Positions 41,623 to 49,272 of a DNA stretch of 64,000 nt are shown piece after piece. This DNA comes from Novosphingobium sp. AP12 (lineage in GTDB: Bacteria; Pseudomonadota; Alphaproteobacteria; Sphingomonadales; Sphingomonadaceae), in the NCBI RefSeq assembly GCF_000281975.1, contig NZ_AKKE01000158.1:1-64000 (forward strand). The letters run 5' to 3'. The translations under genes were made by a program, and so were the position numbers. The notes under the pieces were generated by a model. The model had not been told where the DNA came from. It worked only from the letters and a program-made list of their open reading frames with translations, and did not search any database. How positions within the stretch are numbered: the first letter of the stretch is position 1; every line of letters begins with the position of its first letter.

Positions 41623-41853
41623 ATGTCAGATCAATCAGAACGTGAACTCCGCGAGGCGGTTCAGCAAATGCAAAAGGACGTCGCGCTGCTGGCTGCCAAT
41701 CACACTCTGGGAATGAGATCAGTTTATCTGGCTATCTTAGCATCACGGGGGGATGAAACGGAGAGCCTCGAAGCGCAGTTGGAAGACATTTGGCGTTACG
41801 CAGATGAGACTTGGGAGATTTGGAAGCGCCGTGGCGAGGTGAAGCTGAAATGA
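41623..41853 (+). CDS. Small acidic helical protein, first gene after cI
   Basis: 76 residues, almost entirely helical and charged (ELREAVQQMQKDVALLAANH, EDIWRYADETWEIWKRR). It begins 3 bp after cI and overlaps the next gene by ATGA, so it should be expressed in the lysogen along with cI. No family recognised. Confidence 0.55.
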   Translation: MSDQSERELREAVQQMQKDVALLAANHTLGMRSVYLAILASRGDETESLEAQLEDIWRYADETWEIWKRRGEVKLK

Positions 41854-42269
41854 GCACCGTCGATGAGGATGGAACTGTTGATGTCAGACTCGTGTTGGAT
41901 CGACACGCCCAACAAACCAGGGAACTCGCTCAAGCCAAAGCCGACCTGTTGAAAGCGGGCGGGGGAGGTGGCATATCTGATGGAATGGATGGCCGCGTTT
42001 CCAAACTTGAAGCACACATGGAACATGTTCGGGAGGACATGCGTGACATCAAGCAGGTATTAGGTGATGTCGCAACCAAACTTGATAGGCTGACTGAGCT
42101 TCCGACAAAGTCGGACCTGTCGTCCTGGAAGCTTCAGTGGACTGCTTTGGCGTTCGCAGCCGTGGCGATCATCATCGGTGGTATCATCGGGGGGCTTGCT
42201 TGGATTCAGCCGACGCCAGAGAGGTCAAGTCCTCCCCAGCCGATCGTAATTACTCTCCCGAAAAATTGA
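41850..42269 (+). CDS. C-terminally anchored coiled-coil membrane protein (rexB position)
   Basis: 139 residues. A coiled coil covers about 48-85 (VSKLEAHMEHVREDMRDIKQ and following), then one hydrophobic helix at about 103-122 (LAFAAVAIIIGGIIGGLAW) and a short proline-rich end. The topology resembles XhlA-type cell-surface or haemolysin-associated proteins. Start at 41850 by ATGA overlap. It lies between cI and the second operator, the place of the membrane protein RexB in lambda. Confidence 0.6.
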   Translation: MSTVDEDGTVDVRLVLDRHAQQTRELAQAKADLLKAGGGGGISDGMDGRVSKLEAHMEHVREDMRDIKQVLGDVATKLDRLTELPTKSDLSSWKLQWTALAFAAVAIIIGGIIGGLAWIQPTPERSSPPQPIVITLPKN

Positions 42270-42670
42270 AGCTTCTGGGGCAATCCCTTGCGGTCGTTGG
42301 GGCCGGCTTCCCAAACAAAGCGAAGGGGCCAACGCGGCGCTTCGAGATTGCCGTCTGCACGCCTGGCGACCCCATCGAACTTCGTCCCGAACCTAAGAAT
42401 CCGGCCGATGAACGAGCTATAGCCGTTTACTCCGAGCGGGGTGTTCAGTTGGGATACCTTCGGGCCGAGCATGCCTATCGGATGGGTAAGTACCTCCAGG
42501 CCGGGCACACCATCATCGCTGTCTTCCAGGAAGCAACGAGCTACGGCGCTGCGATCCGTGTCGCGTTCGATGGCAAGTTACCCTTGTTGCCGGAAACAAC
42601 GGCGGACGAAACTAGATCGCCACACCAAGAGCAAGATTTCTGGCCGGACGAAATATGGCCGGATGAGTAA
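42200..42670 (+). CDS. HIRAN-domain protein (rexA/B position)
   Basis: About 156 residues from a probable TTG at 42200; the start is uncertain because the frame runs further into the previous gene and no ATG is well placed. The domain starts near residue 45 (RRFEIAVCTPGDPIELRPEP) and continues DERAIAVYSERGVQLGYL and AGHTIIAVFQEATSYG, matching HIRAN, a beta-rich domain that binds DNA 3' ends or stalled forks in Rad5/HLTF. It overlaps the membrane-protein gene by about 70 bp and ends with the tail DFWPDEIWPDE, 30 bp before the second operator/promoter. Co-transcription with cI is likely. Confidence 0.65.
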   Translation: MDSADAREVKSSPADRNYSPEKLKLLGQSLAVVGAGFPNKAKGPTRRFEIAVCTPGDPIELRPEPKNPADERAIAVYSERGVQLGYLRAEHAYRMGKYLQAGHTIIAVFQEATSYGAAIRVAFDGKLPLLPETTADETRSPHQEQDFWPDEIWPDE

Positions 42671-42722
42671 GTAGGAAATATCAAACTTAGCGTTTGACAC
42701 GTCGGAAACATCCAACTAATCC
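42671..42722 (+). promoter_or_regulatory. Second operator/promoter (pL-like)
   Basis: -35 TTGACA (42694-42699), a 17-bp spacer and a -10-like TAATCC (42717-42722). The spacer is filled by operator GTCGGAAACATCCAAC (42701-42716; 14 of 16 matches to the consensus). A further copy, GTAGGAAATATCAAAC (42671-42686; 13 of 16), lies just upstream. The design mirrors the Cro-like promoter 1.8 kb away. It should drive the genes from 42761 to the integrase. Confidence 0.68.
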
Positions 42723-42760
42723 TACCTCCATCAGGGTACACCGCCCTCGTGGAGATCACG

Positions 42761-42994
42761 ATGCACCGCGCATCCATCATCACCGACCAGACCACCCCCC
42801 GAAGCCAGTCGCCAAACGCGGTTAGCTTCGTCGATCGCGACCTCGCCGCCAGCCTGATCTGCGACTTCCTCACGGCGGTCGAGTGCGAGGGGCCGCAGCG
42901 CGACGTCTGGATCGAATACGCCTGCAGCCGCGCCGAGGTGCAGCTGCGCGATTGGGGCGTCACCCGCCTGCCGATCTTCGGGCTGGGCGCATGA
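42761..42994 (+). CDS. First gene of the plus early operon (77 aa)
   Basis: 77 residues with VSFVDRDLAASLICDFLTAVE and WIEYACSRAEVQLRDWGV, probably a small helical protein. I used the ATG at 42761, which has GGAG upstream, rather than the in-frame GTG at 42749. It lies about 35 bp from the predicted transcription start. In lambda this position holds N; there is no basic Arg-rich motif here, so no N function can be claimed. Confidence 0.55.
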   Translation: MHRASIITDQTTPRSQSPNAVSFVDRDLAASLICDFLTAVECEGPQRDVWIEYACSRAEVQLRDWGVTRLPIFGLGA

Positions 42995-43095
42995 TCCGCC
43001 TCCGCCTCACCACGGGCCACTACGTCACCTTCGACAACGCAGTCGACATGCTCGACTTCGTGCTGGAGCGCATGCTCCTGGCAGGTGAACTGTGA
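42991..43095 (+). CDS. Very small phage ORF (34 aa)
   Basis: 34 residues (starts MIRLRLTTGHYVTF) from an ATG overlapping the previous stop (ATGA) to a TGA overlapping the next GTG. Overlap at both ends argues for translation. Confidence 0.45.
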   Translation: MIRLRLTTGHYVTFDNAVDMLDFVLERMLLAGEL

Positions 43096-43328
43096 AGCGC
43101 ATCCTCGCCATCGGCCTGATCGCCCTCGCGGTCTTCACCGCGCACGCATGGACGCCGGTCCTTCTCGATAGCCCGGCTGTGATGGCCTTCGTGCTGTCTG
43201 ACGCCTTCTGGCCCGAGATGTTCGGCGCCGTGCTGGTGATCGGCATGCTGTTCGCGGCCTGTGCCGCCGCCATCCTCTTTCACCCCGGCAGCCTGTCGGG
43301 TCGCACGGAACCGGAGGGCGGCCTGTGA
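43092..43328 (+). CDS. Small two-TM phage membrane protein
   Basis: 78 residues with a GTG start at 43092. Hydrophobic segments at about 4-20 and 42-66 (FGAVLVIGMLFAACAAAILF). Might be a signal-anchored inner-membrane protein. Overlaps both neighbours by GTGA. Confidence 0.5.
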   Translation: MKRILAIGLIALAVFTAHAWTPVLLDSPAVMAFVLSDAFWPEMFGAVLVIGMLFAACAAAILFHPGSLSGRTEPEGGL

Positions 43329-43609
43329 TCGCCCCCGGCTCCCACCTCTCCCCCGCAAGCTACCGACCGGAAAACCCCACCCCCTGCCGTTCCGGGATTG
43401 CGCAACCAGCTCGCGGCGTCGGTGCCGTCGCGAGCCTCTATTTGACTGACGAAGAGACGGACGATCACGCCGACGCCATCGCGAGCAAGTGGACCGGTAT
43501 CACCGGCCTGCCAGTCGCGCCGGCGCCTGAGATGCTTCGCGTCCTCGTCGAGCACACCCTGCGCAAGGCCCGCGAGACGCTGGCAGCGCGGCCGGACAAG
43601 GATTTCTGA
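43325..43609 (+). CDS. Small phage protein (94 aa)
   Basis: 94 residues from a GTG at 43325 overlapping the previous stop. Residues 40-90 are helical (DEETDDHADAIASKWTGI, MLRVLVEHTLRKARETLA). No family recognised. Confidence 0.5.
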   Translation: MIAPGSHLSPASYRPENPTPCRSGIAQPARGVGAVASLYLTDEETDDHADAIASKWTGITGLPVAPAPEMLRVLVEHTLRKARETLAARPDKDF

Positions 43610-43613
43610 CCCT

Positions 43614-44141
43614 ATGAACCTCGGTTACGCAACCCTTCCCGAGATGCAGGCATGGGCCGAAGGCATCATGCAGCGCGAGCAGGACTTCGTCATCGGCGAC
43701 CGTCAGTTGCTGCGCTGGTGGATCATCCCGCGCAACGAGCAGCTGAACGTCTACCTCCACGCCGTGCTCAAGAGCGACGAGGACCGCGCGATGCACGATC
43801 ACCCCTGGGCGAACGTCAGCTATCTGATCTCGGGCAGCTACATCGAGCACACACCCGAGGGCCGGGTCATCCGCAAGGCTGGTGACGTCGTGAAGCGGTC
43901 GGCCGAGGCCATGCACCGCCTCGAGGTGATCCCAGGCGAGAAGGCGATGTCCCTGTTCATTACTGGGCCGAAGGTCCGGGAGTGGGGCTTCGACTGCCCA
44001 CATGGCTGGATCCACTGGGAGGACTTTGTCAGCCGCGAAAACAAGGGGCTGATCGGGCGTGGCTGCGGCGAGCATGGCGACTTGTCGCCGGTGACGCCCG
44101 CGGGCCACGCGCGGCCCGTCCCGGTCGGCGAGAGCATCTGA
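43614..44141 (+). CDS. Cupin-fold phage protein
   Basis: 175 residues. NVYLHAVLKSDEDRAMHDHPWANVSYLISGSYIEH shows the cupin HxH start (HDHPW) and a GSY strand, and MHRLEVIPGEKAMSLF carries the second His. The fold is an RmlC-like barrel that may bind a metal. Such genes recur in alphaproteobacterial phages without known role. The C-terminal 35 residues (WIHWEDFVSRENKG...) are extra. Confidence 0.72.
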   Translation: MNLGYATLPEMQAWAEGIMQREQDFVIGDRQLLRWWIIPRNEQLNVYLHAVLKSDEDRAMHDHPWANVSYLISGSYIEHTPEGRVIRKAGDVVKRSAEAMHRLEVIPGEKAMSLFITGPKVREWGFDCPHGWIHWEDFVSRENKGLIGRGCGEHGDLSPVTPAGHARPVPVGESI

Positions 44142-44142
44142 C

Positions 44143-45351
44143 GTGCCCGCGCATCGCATCCCCCGCTGGACCCCAGCCGAACTGGAGATCCTGCGCGCCC
44201 ACTACCCGGCGCGCGGCATCGACGTGGCGGACCAGCTCCCGGGCCGCTCGTGGCATTCGATCTACGTCAAGGCGAACAAGCTGGGCCTCAAGTCGACCAG
44301 GCAGGCCGCCGCCCCCAAGCCGCGCATTGCTGGCGCTCAGCTGGATGAAGCGATCCGCCTCCGCGAAGTCGAAGGCTGGTCGTTCGCCCGCATCGGCGCC
44401 CAGTTCGGTACCTCCGAGATCAGCGCCACCAACGCCATCCTGATCGGGCTCTGCACCAGGCGCGGCTACACGCCAGCCGAGCGCGACTCGCATGGTTGCC
44501 TGACGGAGCAGGGTCGCGAGCGGGTACGCTACGCGCTGAAGAAGGGCCTCAAGGCCGTCGACATCCAGCTGCGCATGGGCGTGTCAGCGGCGTGCGTGGC
44601 GCACCAGCGCCGCCTGTACAACCGTGACCTGGTCGGGCGCGGCAAGGCTCTCCTACCACCCCCCGGCGGCGGTGAGGCGTATTCCGGTGTCAAGCTGAGC
44701 AAGGCGAAAAAGGGCGAGGTGGAGCAGCTGTTCCTCCAGGGCCTTGGTACCGCCAAGATCTCGGAGCGGACCGGTGTCTCGAAGACGAGCTGCACCCGCA
44801 TCCGCACCCGCCTGATCAAGCGCCTGAAGCGTAAAGGCGAGGTCCTGCCCGGCTGCGACGACACCGGCGCGCGCCATGCGCAGGCCGAGAGCAACCGGTT
44901 CATCCCCGAGAGCCAGAAGCAGGCCCTGCGCTCTATGCTGATGGACCGCATCCCGGTCAGCCGGGCGGCGAAGATCGCGGCGATCGGCTCCTGCGCGGCC
45001 TACAAGTTGCGCAACGCTTTCGCGGCGGAACTGGCTGAGCGCGGCGAGACGCTACCCCCTCCCGCGCTGCCTGGGCGGGTGACGCCGGGAAGCTTCGTGC
45101 AGGCCAACTGGCCGCCGCAGGGTGCGAGCGAGATCTACGCCTTCCGCCAGCTGCTCACCGAGCACGGCTTCGACGACGCGAAATCGCTTTGGCGCCGTCA
45201 AAAGGGCGCTGCCGAGAAGGCGGAGGCGCGGCGCCCGAAGACCTTCGAGGAGCAGCTTGCCCTTGTCGAGGCCGGGAAGCTGCAGATCACCGCCGCCGTC
45301 GGCCGTGCGCACCTCGAGCCCCATTTCCAAGACACCAGGAGAGCCGCGTGA
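44143..45351 (+). CDS. Multi-HTH DNA-binding phage protein (Myb/GcrA-like N-terminus)
   Basis: 402 residues with a GTG start at 44143, 1 bp after the cupin stop. Residues 8-55 (RWTPAELEILRAHYP, HSIYVKANKLGL) resemble the SANT/GcrA N-terminal DNA-binding unit. Further helix-turn-helix-like segments lie at about 75-100 (WSFARIGAQFGTSEISATNA), 128-150, 195-225 (LGTAKISERTGVSKTSCTRI) and 270-295 (IPVSRAAKIAAIGSCAAYKL). A protein that binds several sites or a long DNA stretch is suggested. It overlaps the methyltransferase start by GTGA. Confidence 0.6.
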   Translation: MPAHRIPRWTPAELEILRAHYPARGIDVADQLPGRSWHSIYVKANKLGLKSTRQAAAPKPRIAGAQLDEAIRLREVEGWSFARIGAQFGTSEISATNAILIGLCTRRGYTPAERDSHGCLTEQGRERVRYALKKGLKAVDIQLRMGVSAACVAHQRRLYNRDLVGRGKALLPPPGGGEAYSGVKLSKAKKGEVEQLFLQGLGTAKISERTGVSKTSCTRIRTRLIKRLKRKGEVLPGCDDTGARHAQAESNRFIPESQKQALRSMLMDRIPVSRAAKIAAIGSCAAYKLRNAFAAELAERGETLPPPALPGRVTPGSFVQANWPPQGASEIYAFRQLLTEHGFDDAKSLWRRQKGAAEKAEARRPKTFEEQLALVEAGKLQITAAVGRAHLEPHFQDTRRAA

Positions 45352-47228
45352 ACGGTCTGATTATCGACAATTTTGCCGGCGGCGGCGGGGCATCGACCGG
45401 CATCGAGGCTGCGCTGGGTCGCGCAGTCGACATCGCCATCAACCACGACGAAGAAGCGATCCGGATGCACGAGGTCAATCACCCCGGCACCATGCACATC
45501 CGCAACAACATCTGGCAGATCGACCCGCGCGACATCGTGAAGGGCCGGAAGGTCGACCTCGCGTGGTTCTCTCCCGACTGCAAGCACTTCAGCAAGGCGA
45601 AGGGCGGCAAGCCTCGGGAGAAGTCCATCCGGGATCTCGCATGGATCGTCGTGCTGTGGGCGCAGCGCGTCCAGCCCGATCTAATCCTGCTAGAGAACGT
45701 GGAGGAGTTCCGCACATGGGGCCCGCTCTGCGATGCCGGGATGCCGATCAAGGAGCGCGCGGGCGAGACGTTCGAGAAGTGGTGTAAGGAACTGCGGAGG
45801 GCTGGCTACAAGCTCCAGTTCCGCGAGTTGCGTGCCTGCGACTACGGCGCGCCGACCATCCGCAAGCGCTTCTTCATGATCGCCCGCCGCGACGGCAAGC
45901 CCATCGTGTGGCCGAAGCCGACGCACGGCAAGCCGGGCTCGCCCGAGGTACTGAGCGGCAACCACAAGCCATGGCGTACGGCATCTGAGATCATCGACTG
46001 GTCGATCCCGTGCCCATCGATCTTCGAGCGCAAGAAGCCGCTGGCTGAGAAAACCCTGCGTCGCATCGCGCACGGCATCATGAAGTTCGTCGTCAACAAC
46101 CCGGCGCCGTTCATCGTGCCGCTGACCCACCATCAGGCCGGCGCGCGCGGGGCATCCGTCGACCAGCCGATGGCGACGGTGACCGGGGCGAACCGCGGCG
46201 AGCACGCCATCGTCGCGCCTCACATCACGAAGTTCCGCTCTGGTGCCATCGGGCACGGCGTCGACGAGCCTATGCACACCATCACGGCGAACAGCTTCAT
46301 CAAGCGGCCGGGAGGGAGCGCACCCCTTGGCGTGGTCGAGGCGTCCGCCGTCCCATTCATGACCTATGCGCAGCAGGGCGGTGCCAGCCGCTCAGTCGAG
46401 GATCCGCTTCATACGGTCACCGCATCAAACAAGGATCAGAACTGCGTGGCTGCGGCGGTGCTGCAGAAGTTTGCTAGCGGCAACGCGCCGACTGACCCCT
46501 TTGCGCCGCTGCAGACGATCGAGGGCAACGCCAAGCATTCCGTCGTGGCGGCCTTCATGCAGAAGTTCGCGCAGAACGGGCAGGGCGTCGATCCCAGCGA
46601 GCCCCTGCATACCGTCATGGCCGGCGCGCCACGACACGCCGTAGTGTGCGCTCACCTCGAGCAGGCCAACGGCGGCCCGAACAACGAGAACCTCGCGGGT
46701 CGCCCGGCGGACGCGCCGCTTTCGACGGTCGCTACGACGGGCAGTCAGCAGCGCCTTGTGACGTCCAACCTTGTGAAGTTGCGCGGCGGAGAACAGAGCC
46801 ACCTCGAATCGTGCGGCGTACCCGTGGGCGAGCCGATGCATACGGTGTGCGCCAGCGGCACGCACATGGCCGAGGTCCGCGCGTTCCTGATCAAATACTA
46901 CGGCAACGAGGAAGACGGACACGGGCTGACCAACCCGCTCGGTACTGTCACCGTCCAGGACCGCTTCGGCCTGGTCACGGTGACGATCGAGGGCGAGGAA
47001 TACGTCATCGTCGATATCGGCATGCGCATGCTCACCCCGCGCGAGCTGTTCAACGCGCAGGGCTTCCCCGCCGACTACATCATCGACGTGGACGCCCACG
47101 GCAAACCGATCACGAAGACGGCCCAGGTAGCTAAGTGCGGCAACAGCGTCTGCCCGCCGCTCTCCGAAGCCCTCGTGCGCGCCAACATGGCCGACGAGAT
47201 CGCGGCGAGGGAGGTGCAGGCAGCATGA
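45348..47228 (+). CDS. Cytosine-5 DNA methyltransferase with repeat-rich target region
   Basis: 626 residues from a GTG at 45348 behind AGGAG. Motif I DNFAGGGGAS (about 6-15), a motif IV variant FSPDCKHFSK with the catalytic Cys near residue 77, motif VI LLENVEEF, motif VIII RKRFFMIARR, and motif X KCGNSVCPP near the end are all present. Between VIII and IX/X lie about 270 residues containing eight divergent tandem units of 35-45 residues, each marked by P(M/L)xT(V/I), for example EPMHTITA, DPLHTVTA and EPLHTVMA. Ordinary C5 methylases have one 50-100 residue target domain here. It is probably orphan and protects phage DNA from host restriction. Confidence 0.85.
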   Translation: MNGLIIDNFAGGGGASTGIEAALGRAVDIAINHDEEAIRMHEVNHPGTMHIRNNIWQIDPRDIVKGRKVDLAWFSPDCKHFSKAKGGKPREKSIRDLAWIVVLWAQRVQPDLILLENVEEFRTWGPLCDAGMPIKERAGETFEKWCKELRRAGYKLQFRELRACDYGAPTIRKRFFMIARRDGKPIVWPKPTHGKPGSPEVLSGNHKPWRTASEIIDWSIPCPSIFERKKPLAEKTLRRIAHGIMKFVVNNPAPFIVPLTHHQAGARGASVDQPMATVTGANRGEHAIVAPHITKFRSGAIGHGVDEPMHTITANSFIKRPGGSAPLGVVEASAVPFMTYAQQGGASRSVEDPLHTVTASNKDQNCVAAAVLQKFASGNAPTDPFAPLQTIEGNAKHSVVAAFMQKFAQNGQGVDPSEPLHTVMAGAPRHAVVCAHLEQANGGPNNENLAGRPADAPLSTVATTGSQQRLVTSNLVKLRGGEQSHLESCGVPVGEPMHTVCASGTHMAEVRAFLIKYYGNEEDGHGLTNPLGTVTVQDRFGLVTVTIEGEEYVIVDIGMRMLTPRELFNAQGFPADYIIDVDAHGKPITKTAQVAKCGNSVCPPLSEALVRANMADEIAAREVQAA

Positions 47229-47242
47229 CCCGCGTCAACACT

Positions 47243-47536
47243 TTAGAGGTGAAGGTCCTGGAGCAATTCGTCTGTGATCAGGTACGACCCCGACGCGCCG
47301 CCGTCTCGCTCAGCCACAGTATGAGCGGCCGCGTAAAAGCGGTCCCGCTGTTGATCGAACATCTCTTCGGCCTTGGCACCGCTAGGCGGGCCATTGCCGC
47401 TGTCTTGGTCATCGAGCGCTTCGGCGGTTGCATAGAAGGTAAGGTCGCGATCCTCCGCCATGCCTACAAATCTGACACTATCACGCGCCGCGACCCAGGT
47501 CCGGTCTTCGTCGAAGAACCCAATCTTGAAGTTCAT
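47243..47536 (-). CDS. DUF1488-like protein on the opposite strand
   Basis: 97 residues starting MNFKIGFFDEDRTWVAARD, with VRFVGMAEDRDLTFYATAEAL, which is the DUF1488 pattern. It is the only minus-strand gene in the plus early operon and lies tail-on between the methyltransferase and the 47638 gene. It may be expressed separately as an accessory gene. Confidence 0.6.
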   Translation of the reverse strand: MNFKIGFFDEDRTWVAARDSVRFVGMAEDRDLTFYATAEALDDQDSGNGPPSGAKAEEMFDQQRDRFYAAAHTVAERDGGASGSYLITDELLQDLHL

Positions 47537-47637
47537 TATAAGCAAACCTCTTCCCGCAAACTCAATAGCAAAGTGCCCAAGCGAGTAGGGCTATGCAAGC
47601 CTAAGATGGCGGGGGCATCGTCCGGAGTGCGGCTGTC

Positions 47638-48138
47638 ATGAGCTACGCGAACATGGATCACGCTCGCTGGGCCGAGAGCAACAACGCGGCCTCCAATCGC
47701 AACAATGCCAGCCGCCGCAACTGGAAACCCGTACCGGAGACGTTGAGCGCCTTCCAAGCGAAAGTGATCGATATATGCGGGATGATCGGCAACGGCATCT
47801 ACAACGCACCGATCAACTGGGACAAGATCAACTGGGGCGTTGGAGCTTGGGACGGCCACGGCCAAATGACAGTGCCTTGGCGCGACGGCACGATGTCGAC
47901 CTACGACTTCATGCCACTGACGCGGCTCGTTCTGCTCTGCCACGAGGCGCGCATCAGGTGCGAGATCCGCGCAAAGGCAGCCGGTCACTTCGAACTGATG
48001 TTCCATGAGCGGACAGCGCACGAGGACATGGTGCTTAATCACCCAAGCATCGACGAGGCGGTCGCCGCGTTCCGCAGCTACCTGCCCCAGGATCACCGCA
48101 TCCGATACCGGGCGCCAGCCGAGGAGAAGGTCGCATGA
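47638..48138 (+). CDS. Hypothetical phage protein
   Basis: 166 residues, Asn-rich N-terminus (NNAASNRNNASRRNW), then a mixed fold (AWDGHGQMTVPWRDGTM, VLLCHEARIRCEIRA) and HPSIDEAVAAFRSYL. No family recognised. ATGA overlap with the next gene. Confidence 0.55.
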   Translation: MSYANMDHARWAESNNAASNRNNASRRNWKPVPETLSAFQAKVIDICGMIGNGIYNAPINWDKINWGVGAWDGHGQMTVPWRDGTMSTYDFMPLTRLVLLCHEARIRCEIRAKAAGHFELMFHERTAHEDMVLNHPSIDEAVAAFRSYLPQDHRIRYRAPAEEKVA

Positions 48139-48368
48139 CACCTTGGAGATGGTGGGCCGGCCACGTCGGCGAAGAATCATACGACATCGCGGAAGAAGCC
48201 AGCCGCGAGGCGGTCATCGCGGCGGCCGAGCGCGAGCTCGGGCCGGGCGACACGTTCGAAATCATCGAAGCGCGCTCCAGCGAGGCGGCGGAGTATGAAG
48301 GGAGCGACTTCGTGCCGTTCCTGCGCACCCGCAACCACGAGATCCGCACGGTGGGGCAGGTAGAATGA
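48135..48368 (+). CDS. Small phage protein (77 aa)
   Basis: 77 residues. EEASREAVIAAAERELGPGDTFEIIEAR looks like an alpha/beta unit. ATGA overlaps on both sides. Function unknown. Confidence 0.5.
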   Translation: MTPWRWWAGHVGEESYDIAEEASREAVIAAAERELGPGDTFEIIEARSSEAAEYEGSDFVPFLRTRNHEIRTVGQVE

Positions 48369-48604
48369 CGCGCGTGAAGATCCGCTTCCTCACCAACACC
48401 GAAGTCCTGCGAGCGATCGGCTCCGGGGCTCAGACCTATCGCATCCTCGATCGCCTTCGCCCCCTAATCGATGACCGCGCGGGGGAGCACCTGCTCCTTG
48501 CTCAGATGCGCCGCAAGCTCCGGCAGATGGAGCGCGACGGCATCATCCGCCAGCCTGCGCGGTGGAACATTCCGAACGCACTATTTTGGGAGCCGGCGGC
48601 ATGA
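48365..48604 (+). CDS. Small winged-helix-like phage protein
   Basis: 79 residues. LRAIGSGAQTYRILDRLRPL and LLAQMRRKLRQMERDGIIRQ read as a helix-turn-helix with wing, similar to small excisionase or regulator proteins near integrase genes. ATGA overlaps on both sides. Confidence 0.5.
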   Translation: MTRVKIRFLTNTEVLRAIGSGAQTYRILDRLRPLIDDRAGEHLLLAQMRRKLRQMERDGIIRQPARWNIPNALFWEPAA

Positions 48605-48984
48605 GCACGCAGATCAACACCTACGTCCTCTGGGGCGTCGTGCTCGACTATCGCGAACTGGCCGACCTGTTCAGTGCTCCCGACGGCGACGACACGATGT
48701 ATGAGTTCTTGGAGCCCTACTGCGATAGCGCCTTCAAGCCGGAGGCTAATCCCAAGGACGGCCTGACCTGCCTCTTCGACGGCAGGGACGGGAAGTATGT
48801 GGCCGTTGGCCATGTGGCCGTGAAGACGGCAAACCTTCAATTTCTCACCAACCCTGTTTCGTTTGACGTGCTCAACCGCGCATGGGCCCCGCCGAAAGCG
48901 GTGATGGCGCTCGGCGCCCTACTCAGCAAACTCGACATGGAGATGCCCGAGCCGGGCTGGCATGTCATCGCGCATTGGAGGTGA
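48601..48984 (+). CDS. Hypothetical phage protein (127 aa)
   Basis: 127 residues. VLWGVVLDYRELADLFSAPD and GLTCLFDGRDGKYVAVGHVA suggest an alpha/beta fold of a type seen in other phage early regions. ATGA overlap upstream fixes the start at 48601. Confidence 0.5.
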   Translation: MSTQINTYVLWGVVLDYRELADLFSAPDGDDTMYEFLEPYCDSAFKPEANPKDGLTCLFDGRDGKYVAVGHVAVKTANLQFLTNPVSFDVLNRAWAPPKAVMALGALLSKLDMEMPEPGWHVIAHWR

Positions 48985-48990
48985 GGCAAC

Positions 48991-49272
48991 ATGACCGCCC
49001 AGGCCATCAATTCGAAGTTCCGCCGCGCCCTGCGCAACGGCACCGGCGCCACCTTCAGCCTCGACCAGCTGAAGGAGCTTGCCGGTTTCGGCGTCCTCCA
49101 CCTACTCCTCGAGATCGAAGCGAACGAATTATGCCCCGCGACACCTCCCCGCTCATCGTCGGAGACTTCTGGCTCGACAAGCGGCGGGACGGGAAGTCCC
49201 CCGACATCTGGCAGATCGCCACCGCGACCGGTCGGACCGTTATCTATCGCAGCACTAAGTGCCGGGATGTAG
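48991..49272 (+). CDS. Small phage protein before integrase
   Basis: 93 residues if read to the stop at 49272. The first 50 residues (RRALRNGTGATFSLDQLKEL, LLLEIEANEL) look ordered, and the last 45, which overlap the integrase gene by 142 bp, are Ser/Gly/Pro-rich and probably little constrained. It could be an excisionase, but no signature is visible. Confidence 0.45.
   Translation: MTAQAINSKFRRALRNGTGATFSLDQLKELAGFGVLHLLLEIEANELCPATPPRSSSETSGSTSGGTGSPPTSGRSPPRPVGPLSIAALSAGM

Noticed and set aside
42749..42760. GTG at 42749 as the start of the first pL-operon gene
   Set aside because: The ATG at 42761 has a better-placed GGAG; the GTG lies within that ribosome-site region.
46150..46960. CRISPR-like or DNA-level tandem repeat
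   Set aside because: The repetition is at protein level only and divergent; no constant DNA repeat with spacers exists here or elsewhere in the window.
47225..47641. Plus-strand frame continuing after the methyltransferase (starts MTRVNTLEVK)
   Set aside because: It is opposite the DUF1488 gene and has no structure-like sequence; the minus-strand gene explains the region better.
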